DNA of 22,358 nucleotides, from positions 1 to 22,358 of IMG/VR virus record IMGVR_UViG_3300031578_005153. One strand, written 5' to 3'. A model generated the notes under the pieces. That model was not told the origin of the DNA. It made no database searches and saw only the letters and a program-made list of their open reading frames with translations. The DNA is from a virus. Below, in pieces: positions 13,687 through 20,729 of the stretch. The translations under genes and the position numbers were made by a program. The stretch's first letter is position 1. Each line of letters starts with the position of its first letter.

Positions 13687-16675
13687 ACGCCCTAGCCTGA
13701 ACATTCTGTTTTCGTTGCCACCAGTCCCAGTAGCTCAGAACCTTGGGAAGCGGTCCCGATTTAAGCTGTACTTCTACTTCTTTGCAACCGCACTCTTCAC
13801 AACGTTTATTTTTAGGGTACGCCGTTTCCTTCCGCTCTTTTTTACACTCGGGGCAATTTACGCTGTATTTCTCCTGTATGTCAACATTTATTTGGTCCGC
13901 CCAGTTAGGCCCGATTGAAAAATCGACCACAAAAGGAATTGACATCGTCAATCCAAACGGCTTCATGAGGTGTGGATCCACCATGATTCTATCGGAGACC
14001 TTCATGTAGTCTTCCACGTCATCACGCGGTATTTCAGCAATGATGGAGTCGTGTACAATATTGAGTAGTCGCCACGGTCGTTGGTGTTCCTCAATGTATC
14101 TTTGGATGGCGATGCACGCCATTAAATTGGTGTCGCTGGCGATAGCCTGGATAGGAGCGTTACGGCAGACGCGATCCTCATAGCCCTTGTACTTGCCAAT
14201 GTCTGTGATCACGCGCTTCCCGTTGACGTCGAAGAACTGGTTGTCGTCTGTGGACACGAAACCAGATACCAGGTGGCGACGCCTTCCAATCGCAGACTCG
14301 ACATACCCCTTATCGAATCCGTGCTTCTCGATCCAGTAGAGCCACTTACGCGCCTTCGGAAACTGGTTCAGGAATTTCTCCTGGTAGTTCTCTGCTTCCT
14401 TGAAGGAAATTTTCAGCGCTTCAGCGATGCCGAATACAGACATACCGTAGATGATGCCGAAGACTATGGCTTTTGACGCACTTCTTTCGTCGTCGGTGAT
14501 CTCGTGCGCAGGCTTGTCAAAAATCTGCGACGCGGTCTGCCGGTGGAAGTCGCCTTCCTGTAGCATCCGTATTCGATTTTCCTCCGTAGGATTTTCCAGG
14601 TAGGCTTTCTGAACCTGGGCGACAGCTTCAAAGGCTTTCTTCAGCAGCGGGTCGCCGGTTACCTGTGCAAGCCACCGCACCTCCGCTTGGCTGTAGTCAA
14701 CGCAGACCATGAGGTGCCGCGCCTCGACGGTGTAGACACGCTTCACTGCTAGCGCGTTAACCGTCTTACCCTTCGGGATGTTCTGCATGTTAGGGTCGCT
14801 TGAGCTCGTTCTTCCTGTAGTTGTCTTGTGGAAGTTGAACGCTGCACGAATGCGACCGTCCCGCATCTCTGGGCTCGTCTGAAGCATCTTGTAGGGTGAC
14901 TCGATGTACGTTCCGCGTAGCTTGTCAAGCGCTGCCCATTCCGATGCCAGGTCGACCTCTGCTACACCCTTGTTCTCTTTGTAGAATGTTTTGTCGATTT
15001 TAGGCTGATTACTCTTTGGTGTAACCTGTGTGGGAAGATGTAGCACGTCCACGAATAATGCTTTCTGTGAAGCAGTCTTGTTGATGTGAAACAGCCAGGG
15101 ATCCTTCGCCTGATTTCCCCATATCCCCGCCATCCCACGGGTCCTCTTTACCTGCTGCAGCAATAGTTTGTTGGCCTCCTTTACTGTGTCCCTACTCGCA
15201 AAATCCTCCTCGATTTTCGCTATGCGCCCAACAATAGGGGAATCCTTCGCCATCAGATAGCGCAGCTGCTCCTTGTCAGCGCGGATGCCATTGTGCTCCA
15301 TCCTCGCCGCAAACATAGACACCGGGCCGTGCATGTTAAGACCTAGCTGCTTGAGGGTGGAGCGGTACTTCTGCTGGTGAGCTATCCTGTCTTGCATGTC
15401 ATGAAGCCGCCACGTGACATAGCAGTCCATCCCGTTGTACTCACAGACCTGCTCGATCGGCCCCTCCTCCAACGTGTGCCCCTTCATCTTGATCAGCTTT
15501 CGCATAGGTACAATGTCTTCGTCGTAGTACCCCTTGAACCCCAACCACTCATCACTCAACGTCTTCAGGCCAAACGGTGACTGTACCACCCCTTTCCTGT
15601 TTTCGTTGAGGGCGTGCGCACGTAGCATCGTGTCCTCGAGTGGTAGGTTCCACAAGGACACACCAAACTCGTCCAATGTTAACGCGCATTCAAACTTGAG
15701 GTTGTGTGCTACCAAGGCGCGAAAGGGTGCGTTGCGCGTCGTGAAAAACTTCCGCAGTAGCGCCCGTACTTCACGAAGCTCCTTGCCTGTCCATGGACTT
15801 TCTGGATGCTTGTACGGGATCACGAAAGCCTTGTCCGGGCCGTACGCAAAGCCCACCGTGATTATTTTGTTGTCGATCCTGTCTAGCCCGGCTGCCTCGT
15901 AGTCGAACGCTACTATTTGCTCCTTGGTAAGCTTTGTTGCCATGTACTTGAGTAGCTTGAACACACGCTCCACGGTGTTCACCATGACTACCTTATCACC
16001 ACGTTTACTGTAGTCAGGTACAATCCCACGAGCGCGGTAGAAAGCTCGAGCGATGTCCTCCTCAAAAACCCCTCCCATCTTTGGTGTACGACTGACGAAA
16101 GCAAAGTGGAAGGTGACTATGGCTGGGTAACTTTCGCCGTCTGGAGTTTTGACCACCACCTCTTTTCCACGTAGCTGGAAGACCTTGGAGTTGGGGTCGA
16201 TAGGCTCCCCTGTGGACTTGTTGCTCGCTAGCCCTACCGCTGAGGAACCACCCAGCAAAACGATGTAGGCGGGCTTGATCTTCATGATATCGTGCAAGAT
16301 GTTGCGACGGCAATGCACCACCTCTTTCGTAGTGGGCGCCCGGTCCTTCCTCGGGTCGTCGTCTTGTACCGGACGGCACCGTACGATGTTGCCGTAGGCT
16401 ACTCCGCGCTCCGTACCTCCATTGAGCTTGTCTACCAGCTGCCGTAGAATCTTGCCCGTCCCGCCAATTACTGGACGCCCCACCTCGTTCTCCACGCGGC
16501 CCGGTGCCTCCGCGATGAACATCACGTCCACGCCCATCCCCTTCTTATTCTGTCCTCCTCGATGTACTTCGGTGGGTACCTGTTTGCGAACAAACCGGTT
16601 GCCTAGGAGTGGGCACCCGTTGCTGGCTTCACAGGTTTCTTCTGCGAGGGGTGAAAGGATGAAGTTTTCGTCCAT
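13685..16675 (-). CDS. DNA polymerase: UDG-like domain, 3'-5' exonuclease, family A polymerase, zinc ribbon
   Basis: 996 residues. Residues 1-225 resemble family 4 uracil-DNA glycosylases: MFIAEAPGRVENEVGRPVIG (52-71), VRCRP and FHFAF. Cys15, Cys21, Cys100 and Cys122 could hold an Fe-S cluster. Residues 250-430 are a proofreading exonuclease: FDYEAAGL (Asp258, Glu260), AHNLKFE (323-329) and YNGMD (Tyr413, Asp417). Residues 580-930 are the polymerase: motif A VDYSQAEVR (Asp660), motif B RSASKAIVFGIIYG (Lys735, Phe739, Tyr743) and motif C IVHDSIIAE (Asp876). Cys941, Cys944, Cys959 and Cys962 form a C-terminal zinc ribbon. This order recalls the SPO1 polymerase, whose N-terminus also carries a UDG-related domain. 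It is probably the phage replicative polymerase. The start overlaps the preceding gene by 47 bases but is required by the conserved cysteines. Confidence 0.93.
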   Translation of the reverse strand: MDENFILSPLAEETCEASNGCPLLGNRFVRKQVPTEVHRGGQNKKGMGVDVMFIAEAPGRVENEVGRPVIGGTGKILRQLVDKLNGGTERGVAYGNIVRCRPVQDDDPRKDRAPTTKEVVHCRRNILHDIMKIKPAYIVLLGGSSAVGLASNKSTGEPIDPNSKVFQLRGKEVVVKTPDGESYPAIVTFHFAFVSRTPKMGGVFEEDIARAFYRARGIVPDYSKRGDKVVMVNTVERVFKLLKYMATKLTKEQIVAFDYEAAGLDRIDNKIITVGFAYGPDKAFVIPYKHPESPWTGKELREVRALLRKFFTTRNAPFRALVAHNLKFECALTLDEFGVSLWNLPLEDTMLRAHALNENRKGVVQSPFGLKTLSDEWLGFKGYYDEDIVPMRKLIKMKGHTLEEGPIEQVCEYNGMDCYVTWRLHDMQDRIAHQQKYRSTLKQLGLNMHGPVSMFAARMEHNGIRADKEQLRYLMAKDSPIVGRIAKIEEDFASRDTVKEANKLLLQQVKRTRGMAGIWGNQAKDPWLFHINKTASQKALFVDVLHLPTQVTPKSNQPKIDKTFYKENKGVAEVDLASEWAALDKLRGTYIESPYKMLQTSPEMRDGRIRAAFNFHKTTTGRTSSSDPNMQNIPKGKTVNALAVKRVYTVEARHLMVCVDYSQAEVRWLAQVTGDPLLKKAFEAVAQVQKAYLENPTEENRIRMLQEGDFHRQTASQIFDKPAHEITDDERSASKAIVFGIIYGMSVFGIAEALKISFKEAENYQEKFLNQFPKARKWLYWIEKHGFDKGYVESAIGRRRHLVSGFVSTDDNQFFDVNGKRVITDIGKYKGYEDRVCRNAPIQAIASDTNLMACIAIQRYIEEHQRPWRLLNIVHDSIIAEIPRDDVEDYMKVSDRIMVDPHLMKPFGLTMSIPFVVDFSIGPNWADQINVDIQEKYSVNCPECKKERKETAYPKNKRCEECGCKEVEVQLKSGPLPKVLSYWDWWQRKQNVQARA

Positions 16676-17027
16676 CTGGAGATCTCCCAGGAGAAAGTAC
16701 TGTGTCAGCAGTACGTAATATCTGCACCAGGGAGACGCCCGTCGCGGCCTTGTCGCGGAAGGGTCCGGGGTTTTTGTTCATCGCCTGCAGCACGCGATTC
16801 AGGTTGTTGACAACCGTCCTAGCTACAGGTCCGTTGCACCCGTAGTTAGAGATAAACTGGGCAACGTCTACGAAGTTGCCCTTTTCGCCACGCATGTACA
16901 GACCGTATCTGCCCTGGACGTTCATTGTCCAGAACCGCACGTTAGCACCACCCTGCTCTAGTATTTTACAAGGTGGCCTCCCGTTTTGGACGGGTGCAGG
17001 CTTGGCATGTCCTCGACAGCATCCCAT
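16629..17027 (-). CDS. Protein of unknown function, 132 aa, overlapping the polymerase start
   Basis: 132 residues from ATG 17027, with AAGGA eight bases upstream. It overlaps the polymerase gene by 47 bases in another frame. I do not recognise it. The first 25 residues have three Cys and a His (GCCRGHAKPAPVQNGRPPC), a pattern that might bind metal. The middle, NVQGRYGLYMRGEKGNFVDV followed by AQFIS, looks like a small alpha/beta fold. The end, PGRSPDGRKLHPFTPRRRNL, is basic and may contact nucleic acid, although part of it is forced by the overlapping polymerase codons. Position and overlap suggest a replication accessory; no motif supports this. ATG 16925 is a poorer alternative start. Confidence 0.65.
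   Translation of the reverse strand: MGCCRGHAKPAPVQNGRPPCKILEQGGANVRFWTMNVQGRYGLYMRGEKGNFVDVAQFISNYGCNGPVARTVVNNLNRVLQAMNKNPGPFRDKAATGVSLVQILRTADTVLSPGRSPDGRKLHPFTPRRRNL
16676..16690 (-). promoter_or_regulatory. Polymerase Shine-Dalgarno within a palindrome
   Basis: Minus strand CTGGGAGATCTCCAG lies immediately before the ATG at 16675. GGGAG is the ribosome-binding site, and GGAGATCTCC (16678-16687) is a perfect 10-base palindrome. Folding could pair the Shine-Dalgarno with the bases next to the start codon, or the palindrome could bind a dimeric protein. Either role is inference; the stem is short. Confidence 0.45.
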
Positions 17028-17045
17028 TTAATGTATCCTTCTCAT

Positions 17046-17564
17046 CTATTGTTGCGCCTCAGCCCTGTTAGTAACCTTTCCAGGGAGCTCTTCCTTCGGC
17101 CAGTCGGTCGCGCCGTTAAAGACAACGATGATGCTGTTCACTTTGTACTGACCTTCTTCTCTATGTTTATTCATCAGCTTTCTGCGCATTGTCAAGCTGC
17201 AGATCCAGTTTGGTCCAAGTTCCTCTGGGTAGCTCAGAATTTTGGGATGAAGAAGTATAGTGTTTTCTGTGAGTTCCGTAGTGTAAGTTCCAGGAATCAT
17301 ATGTATAATATCTGGCTCCCCGTCCTTGACTTTCTCAGGTACTTTTTGGATAGGGCGCAGCATGAACACTCCTCTCGAGGTACCTGCTCCTTTTTCTTTC
17401 ATTATTTCTACGTACCAGAACTCCTCTGCTTGGGGGACCTGGTCTTGGCCGTTGATGTGTTCCCAGGAGAGGACGCCGGTCTTGCCTAGCGTTTTGGAGA
17501 TCACCTTGTTATTTGGTGGAGCGTCTTCCTGGCGATTCTTCATAAATTTGACGAGCGTAATCAT
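17046..17564 (-). CDS. Protein of unknown function, 172 aa
   Basis: 172 residues from ATG 17564 behind AGGAAGG. The family is not recognised. The protein is charged and probably soluble. MITLVKFMKNRQEDAPPNNK at the start is followed by a segment with EHINGQDQVPQAEEFWYVEI (about 35-54), and two more strand-rich parts follow: GVFMLRPIQKVPEKV (about 65-79) and KVNSIIVVFNGATDWPKEEL near the end. No signal peptide, membrane segment or catalytic motif is visible. It sits between the tail-like genes and the small gene before the polymerase, with 15- and 18-base spacers, so it belongs to the same transcription unit. An early small regulatory or virion role cannot be told apart. Confidence 0.7.
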   Translation of the reverse strand: MITLVKFMKNRQEDAPPNNKVISKTLGKTGVLSWEHINGQDQVPQAEEFWYVEIMKEKGAGTSRGVFMLRPIQKVPEKVKDGEPDIIHMIPGTYTTELTENTILLHPKILSYPEELGPNWICSLTMRRKLMNKHREEGQYKVNSIIVVFNGATDWPKEELPGKVTNRAEAQQ

Positions 17565-17579
17565 CGGTTTAATACCTTC

Positions 17580-18494
17580 CTAGAAGTACTTCCAGAAATG
17601 AACGCGAGCTCTACCTAGCCGAATGTACTCGCCTTGGTTAACGTCGAAGGTAAGGCGCACTGTGTAGGGTTTACCGTCGTCGAACGTTCCAGAAGCCTGG
17701 TCGACGTCAACGTGGTGGGCTGTCCACGCACCGGAGCCCGCAATAACCCCTCCAGTAACTGTTACAGGTGCCTGGCTGGTATCAAATAGCTCTACCGTCA
17801 GGCGCGTGCTAGGAGAAGAGGCAAACTCTACGTAGACCTCGACAGCGACTGGACGTAGGCCGCTCTGCATGAAGAACCCCAGGTTTTGCACTAACTGCTG
17901 CACAGGGGGTATAGCGGTGGGGGTGTTGGACACTTCTTCATAGACGAGAAAATTTCCAACGTCGAACGCAGTATCGGTGAACGTTATGTCTGTGCCCACC
18001 ACTGAGTTTGCATACCGCGTGAATGGCGGAATTAGTTCCACAGGTAATGACTGCGAAACCAACATCGCGTAGTCATCCTCTGCCAGCTTGGGTGCTTCTA
18101 TGATGTACTCTTGTAGTAACGGTCCAGATCCTGGATGGTTTATCCATCCTAGTACGATGCCGTTTGTAACCGTTTCGTTTGTTGCCAACGCTTCCTCAAG
18201 CGTATATTCAACGGCTGTTCCTCCCAAGATGCGACGGTTGGTGTGTGTAGCTACCAAAGTGTACGAAGTTGCAATGGACGGGGCCGTGAAGACAATCGTG
18301 CGCTCGTCATCTTCCTGCCACACGACTCCATCATGCTGCAGGCCAAAACCAGCCCCCATCACCAGGTTGAAGTCTGTGTTCACCGACAACTCAAACCCAC
18401 GGTACACCCCTTTGGGATGCAGCGCGTATTGCGTAAGGTTCTCCGTTAAGTCGTCCAGTGTCGCGCCGTAGTTGTAGTATCTCGTCTGTGCCAT
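17580..18494 (-). CDS. Probable virion structural (tail or baseplate) protein, 304 aa
   Basis: 304 residues from ATG 18494 with AGGAG six bases upstream. The protein is beta-rich, low in Lys and Cys, and high in Thr, Val, Asn and Gly, as in phage tail components. The N-terminal half has ALHPKGVYRGFELSV and a strand-turn segment (GFGLQHDGVVWQEDDERTIV followed by FTAPS, about 50-75). The C-terminal 100 residues (VEVYVEFASSPSTRLTVELF to RVHFWKYF) look like a sandwich or jelly-roll domain that may bind other virion proteins or sugars. It follows the 737-residue structural gene by nine bases. The Dg-strand-PS segment is similar in style to one in that protein. A precise role such as baseplate wedge or fibre attachment cannot be assigned. 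Confidence 0.7.
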   Translation of the reverse strand: MAQTRYYNYGATLDDLTENLTQYALHPKGVYRGFELSVNTDFNLVMGAGFGLQHDGVVWQEDDERTIVFTAPSIATSYTLVATHTNRRILGGTAVEYTLEEALATNETVTNGIVLGWINHPGSGPLLQEYIIEAPKLAEDDYAMLVSQSLPVELIPPFTRYANSVVGTDITFTDTAFDVGNFLVYEEVSNTPTAIPPVQQLVQNLGFFMQSGLRPVAVEVYVEFASSPSTRLTVELFDTSQAPVTVTGGVIAGSGAWTAHHVDVDQASGTFDDGKPYTVRLTFDVNQGEYIRLGRARVHFWKYF

Positions 18495-18503
18495 TTGAAG
18501 CTC

Positions 18504-20717
18504 CTAACCGAAGACGACCATTCCGATGTAGTCGACGCAGTTAACCGCTACTTTGATCATCGGTGGGGTACCGCTCAATGTGGTCTCAAACATGTTGGGT
18601 ATACCAGCGACGGGTGTCATCACAACAGGTATCCAGGTAAAGAACCAGTAGTACAGCACCGGAGGGTTTTGATAAGTATAGTAGATGTCTGCACGTGTTT
18701 CTTTAATAGGTACAAAGGCTACGCGCCAATGATTACCAGATGCACTGTTTACCGCAACCGCTCTTGTCGCGTAGTAGCCCTCTGCACCCACACGCAGCTT
18801 GCTCATGTTGTTCGCTGGAAGAACGTTAGAAAGATTTGCTCCGCGCTCTGTATTAGGTACCATGTCGTGGTACCTGGGGGCGCGAAAGTCCTCTGTAAAT
18901 GTTGTTGCGTTTCCTCCAGCCATTACCATAGCGATATACTGCAACGTCTCGTTACCAATCGGACGGAGTAGCTGGTCGCGTACTGTGGTAGATATGATCC
19001 GCTTGTCCCGAATCTCCGCCATGCGGAAGCCATCCCACATAAGCTGCGCAACATGGCAGGCGTCCTTTAACTTGTCGTAAGTGTCATACGGATTCAATGC
19101 GGCCCACATCATGATAGCTGCACTGGGGCCTGCAGAGGTTTTTTCATCGATTATAATCTGGTCCAGGCTGGCAAAAACCTGAGGAGTAACCTTAATCGCT
19201 TGAGATGTCAGTGTGTCCTTGGGTACCGGACCTGGGTCTACCCAGGAAGAGTCAAACTCGAATACGTGTTCGATAGAACTTCCGTTGGCATCCTTTCCGT
19301 AAAGATGCACTTTCACTATCATGGTAGCGTCACCAGATGCAGCGTCTAGTCCGCACATGATGCGGGCTGGTCCGTAGAGCCCTATGTCGAAGGTGTCCGA
19401 CGTCCCGATTACCTCGAGCCGCTTGTGGCAGTAAACCACCTGCGGGGTTTTTATGATTTCGCCTTCCCCGTCTACCAGTATCTCGTAGAGCATGGGGAAC
19501 TTCTGCGCGTCGGCGAAAGGCTCCTGAGTATTTGTGAGCGACGTAAACCCGGAACCACCTGCGATAATCAACTCCTCCTCAGCGGGGTTCTTCGTGGTAA
19601 AGACTATTTCATTCCTACCTACAGGCGGCTCACACGCATCTACTTTGGTGTAGTAAATGTGGATGGTGGCATCCGCAGGCATCGTGAACCTCGGGAACAC
19701 TACTCGATTGGTTCCTTCAACAAGGTCCGACCCAATGTCCATCTCGGTTGTGGTACCTGTAGTGGTTATCCAAGCTCTTCCCAAGCGTACTGGGTAGTTG
19801 GTAAGCTCCACATACTCCGCGTTGGGGTACGTGGTTTTGGAGCCTACTGAGTCGTCTGTCAATACAGACGAGTACGGGAAGGCCACTTCACAACGGACAC
19901 CGGGGATCTTTGCAATTGACCTGTCGTCGGCCACGATCATTCCGTGGTCCAGCTGCAGCTGCATTGGTGTAAAATCACCAATAGTCAAATCGTTCTGCGA
20001 AATCGCGTGCGGGTTGGTAGCGGTAGACACACCTGTTCCTAGCTGTGCTCTATGCGCCGAGTCCACAGCCGAGAACCAGGGCCTGTTTATGCCGTAGCTT
20101 CCTCGTGTGAGATCGATAGACAGTTCACTAGTGACCACACTGGTAAGTGGGTCTTCTGTGCTCTGCATGGTCACTATTGCCAGCGGAACAAGGTCATCTC
20201 TTACGCTTTGGTCGTACCCCTGGTAAGCTTCTAGCGTGTCCGTGTCAACCTGGGACTGTGCACCTAAGAAACTATTAGGGGAGCTCGGGCGGTACGTTAC
20301 TGGGATTACAGCATCGAAGTAGTCATTTAGTTGTGTGTCTGCTGGGTCCACGACGTACCGTAAATACACCACGTTAGTGACGCCAACAGATGGGTCTGCG
20401 AGCTCTACCTGCCGTATGTAATCAGGCAGCAAGATCCACATCCCGCTTTTAGTGACCACCATACCTGGGCTGATGTCTAACGTTTCTTCGTTGGTGCTAT
20501 TTACAGAAACTGTAAGCGGAACGGTTGTCGTTCCTGGAACAGCTGTTCCGGGGTCTGGTTCACTTACGATACCAAAGGAAGTAGTAGTGAAATAGTCCGG
20601 GTGGCCCATCATCAGCTGGATACGCTGCACAAACTCTTCGTTGTACACGGATGCTTGATACTGCAGCCGGTCAAGCGACTGACGAATTGTATAGTTGATT
20701 CCAGGGATGATAGCCAT
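18504..20717 (-). CDS. Probable virion structural (tail or baseplate) protein, 737 aa
   Basis: 737 residues from ATG 20717, with GAGGG upstream. The protein begins MAIIPGINYTIRQSLDRLQY and is rich in Thr, Val, Pro and Asp with few Lys or Cys, as in large tail proteins. The segment DSAHRAQLGTGVSTATNPHA followed by ISQNDL near residue 225 resembles the HRA-x-L-G/NPHG-x-S-x-ND motif common in phage tail or baseplate structural proteins. The remainder is a chain of beta domains; a central part (around 440-530) has DTFDIGLYGPARIMCGLDAA, which may be a sandwich. The C-terminus is hydrophobic (MIKVAVNCVDYIGMVVFG). It is flanked by two other structural genes in one transcription unit. Baseplate or tail fibre is most likely; no enzymatic motif is seen. 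Confidence 0.78.
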   Translation of the reverse strand: MAIIPGINYTIRQSLDRLQYQASVYNEEFVQRIQLMMGHPDYFTTTSFGIVSEPDPGTAVPGTTTVPLTVSVNSTNEETLDISPGMVVTKSGMWILLPDYIRQVELADPSVGVTNVVYLRYVVDPADTQLNDYFDAVIPVTYRPSSPNSFLGAQSQVDTDTLEAYQGYDQSVRDDLVPLAIVTMQSTEDPLTSVVTSELSIDLTRGSYGINRPWFSAVDSAHRAQLGTGVSTATNPHAISQNDLTIGDFTPMQLQLDHGMIVADDRSIAKIPGVRCEVAFPYSSVLTDDSVGSKTTYPNAEYVELTNYPVRLGRAWITTTGTTTEMDIGSDLVEGTNRVVFPRFTMPADATIHIYYTKVDACEPPVGRNEIVFTTKNPAEEELIIAGGSGFTSLTNTQEPFADAQKFPMLYEILVDGEGEIIKTPQVVYCHKRLEVIGTSDTFDIGLYGPARIMCGLDAASGDATMIVKVHLYGKDANGSSIEHVFEFDSSWVDPGPVPKDTLTSQAIKVTPQVFASLDQIIIDEKTSAGPSAAIMMWAALNPYDTYDKLKDACHVAQLMWDGFRMAEIRDKRIISTTVRDQLLRPIGNETLQYIAMVMAGGNATTFTEDFRAPRYHDMVPNTERGANLSNVLPANNMSKLRVGAEGYYATRAVAVNSASGNHWRVAFVPIKETRADIYYTYQNPPVLYYWFFTWIPVVMTPVAGIPNMFETTLSGTPPMIKVAVNCVDYIGMVVFG

Positions 20718-20729
20718 TGTTTACCCTCG

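Noticed and set aside
16062-16379. Minus-strand 105-codon frame inside the polymerase gene
   Set aside because: It overlaps the conserved UDG-like domain in another frame and is rich in Gly/Arg, as expected of a shadow.
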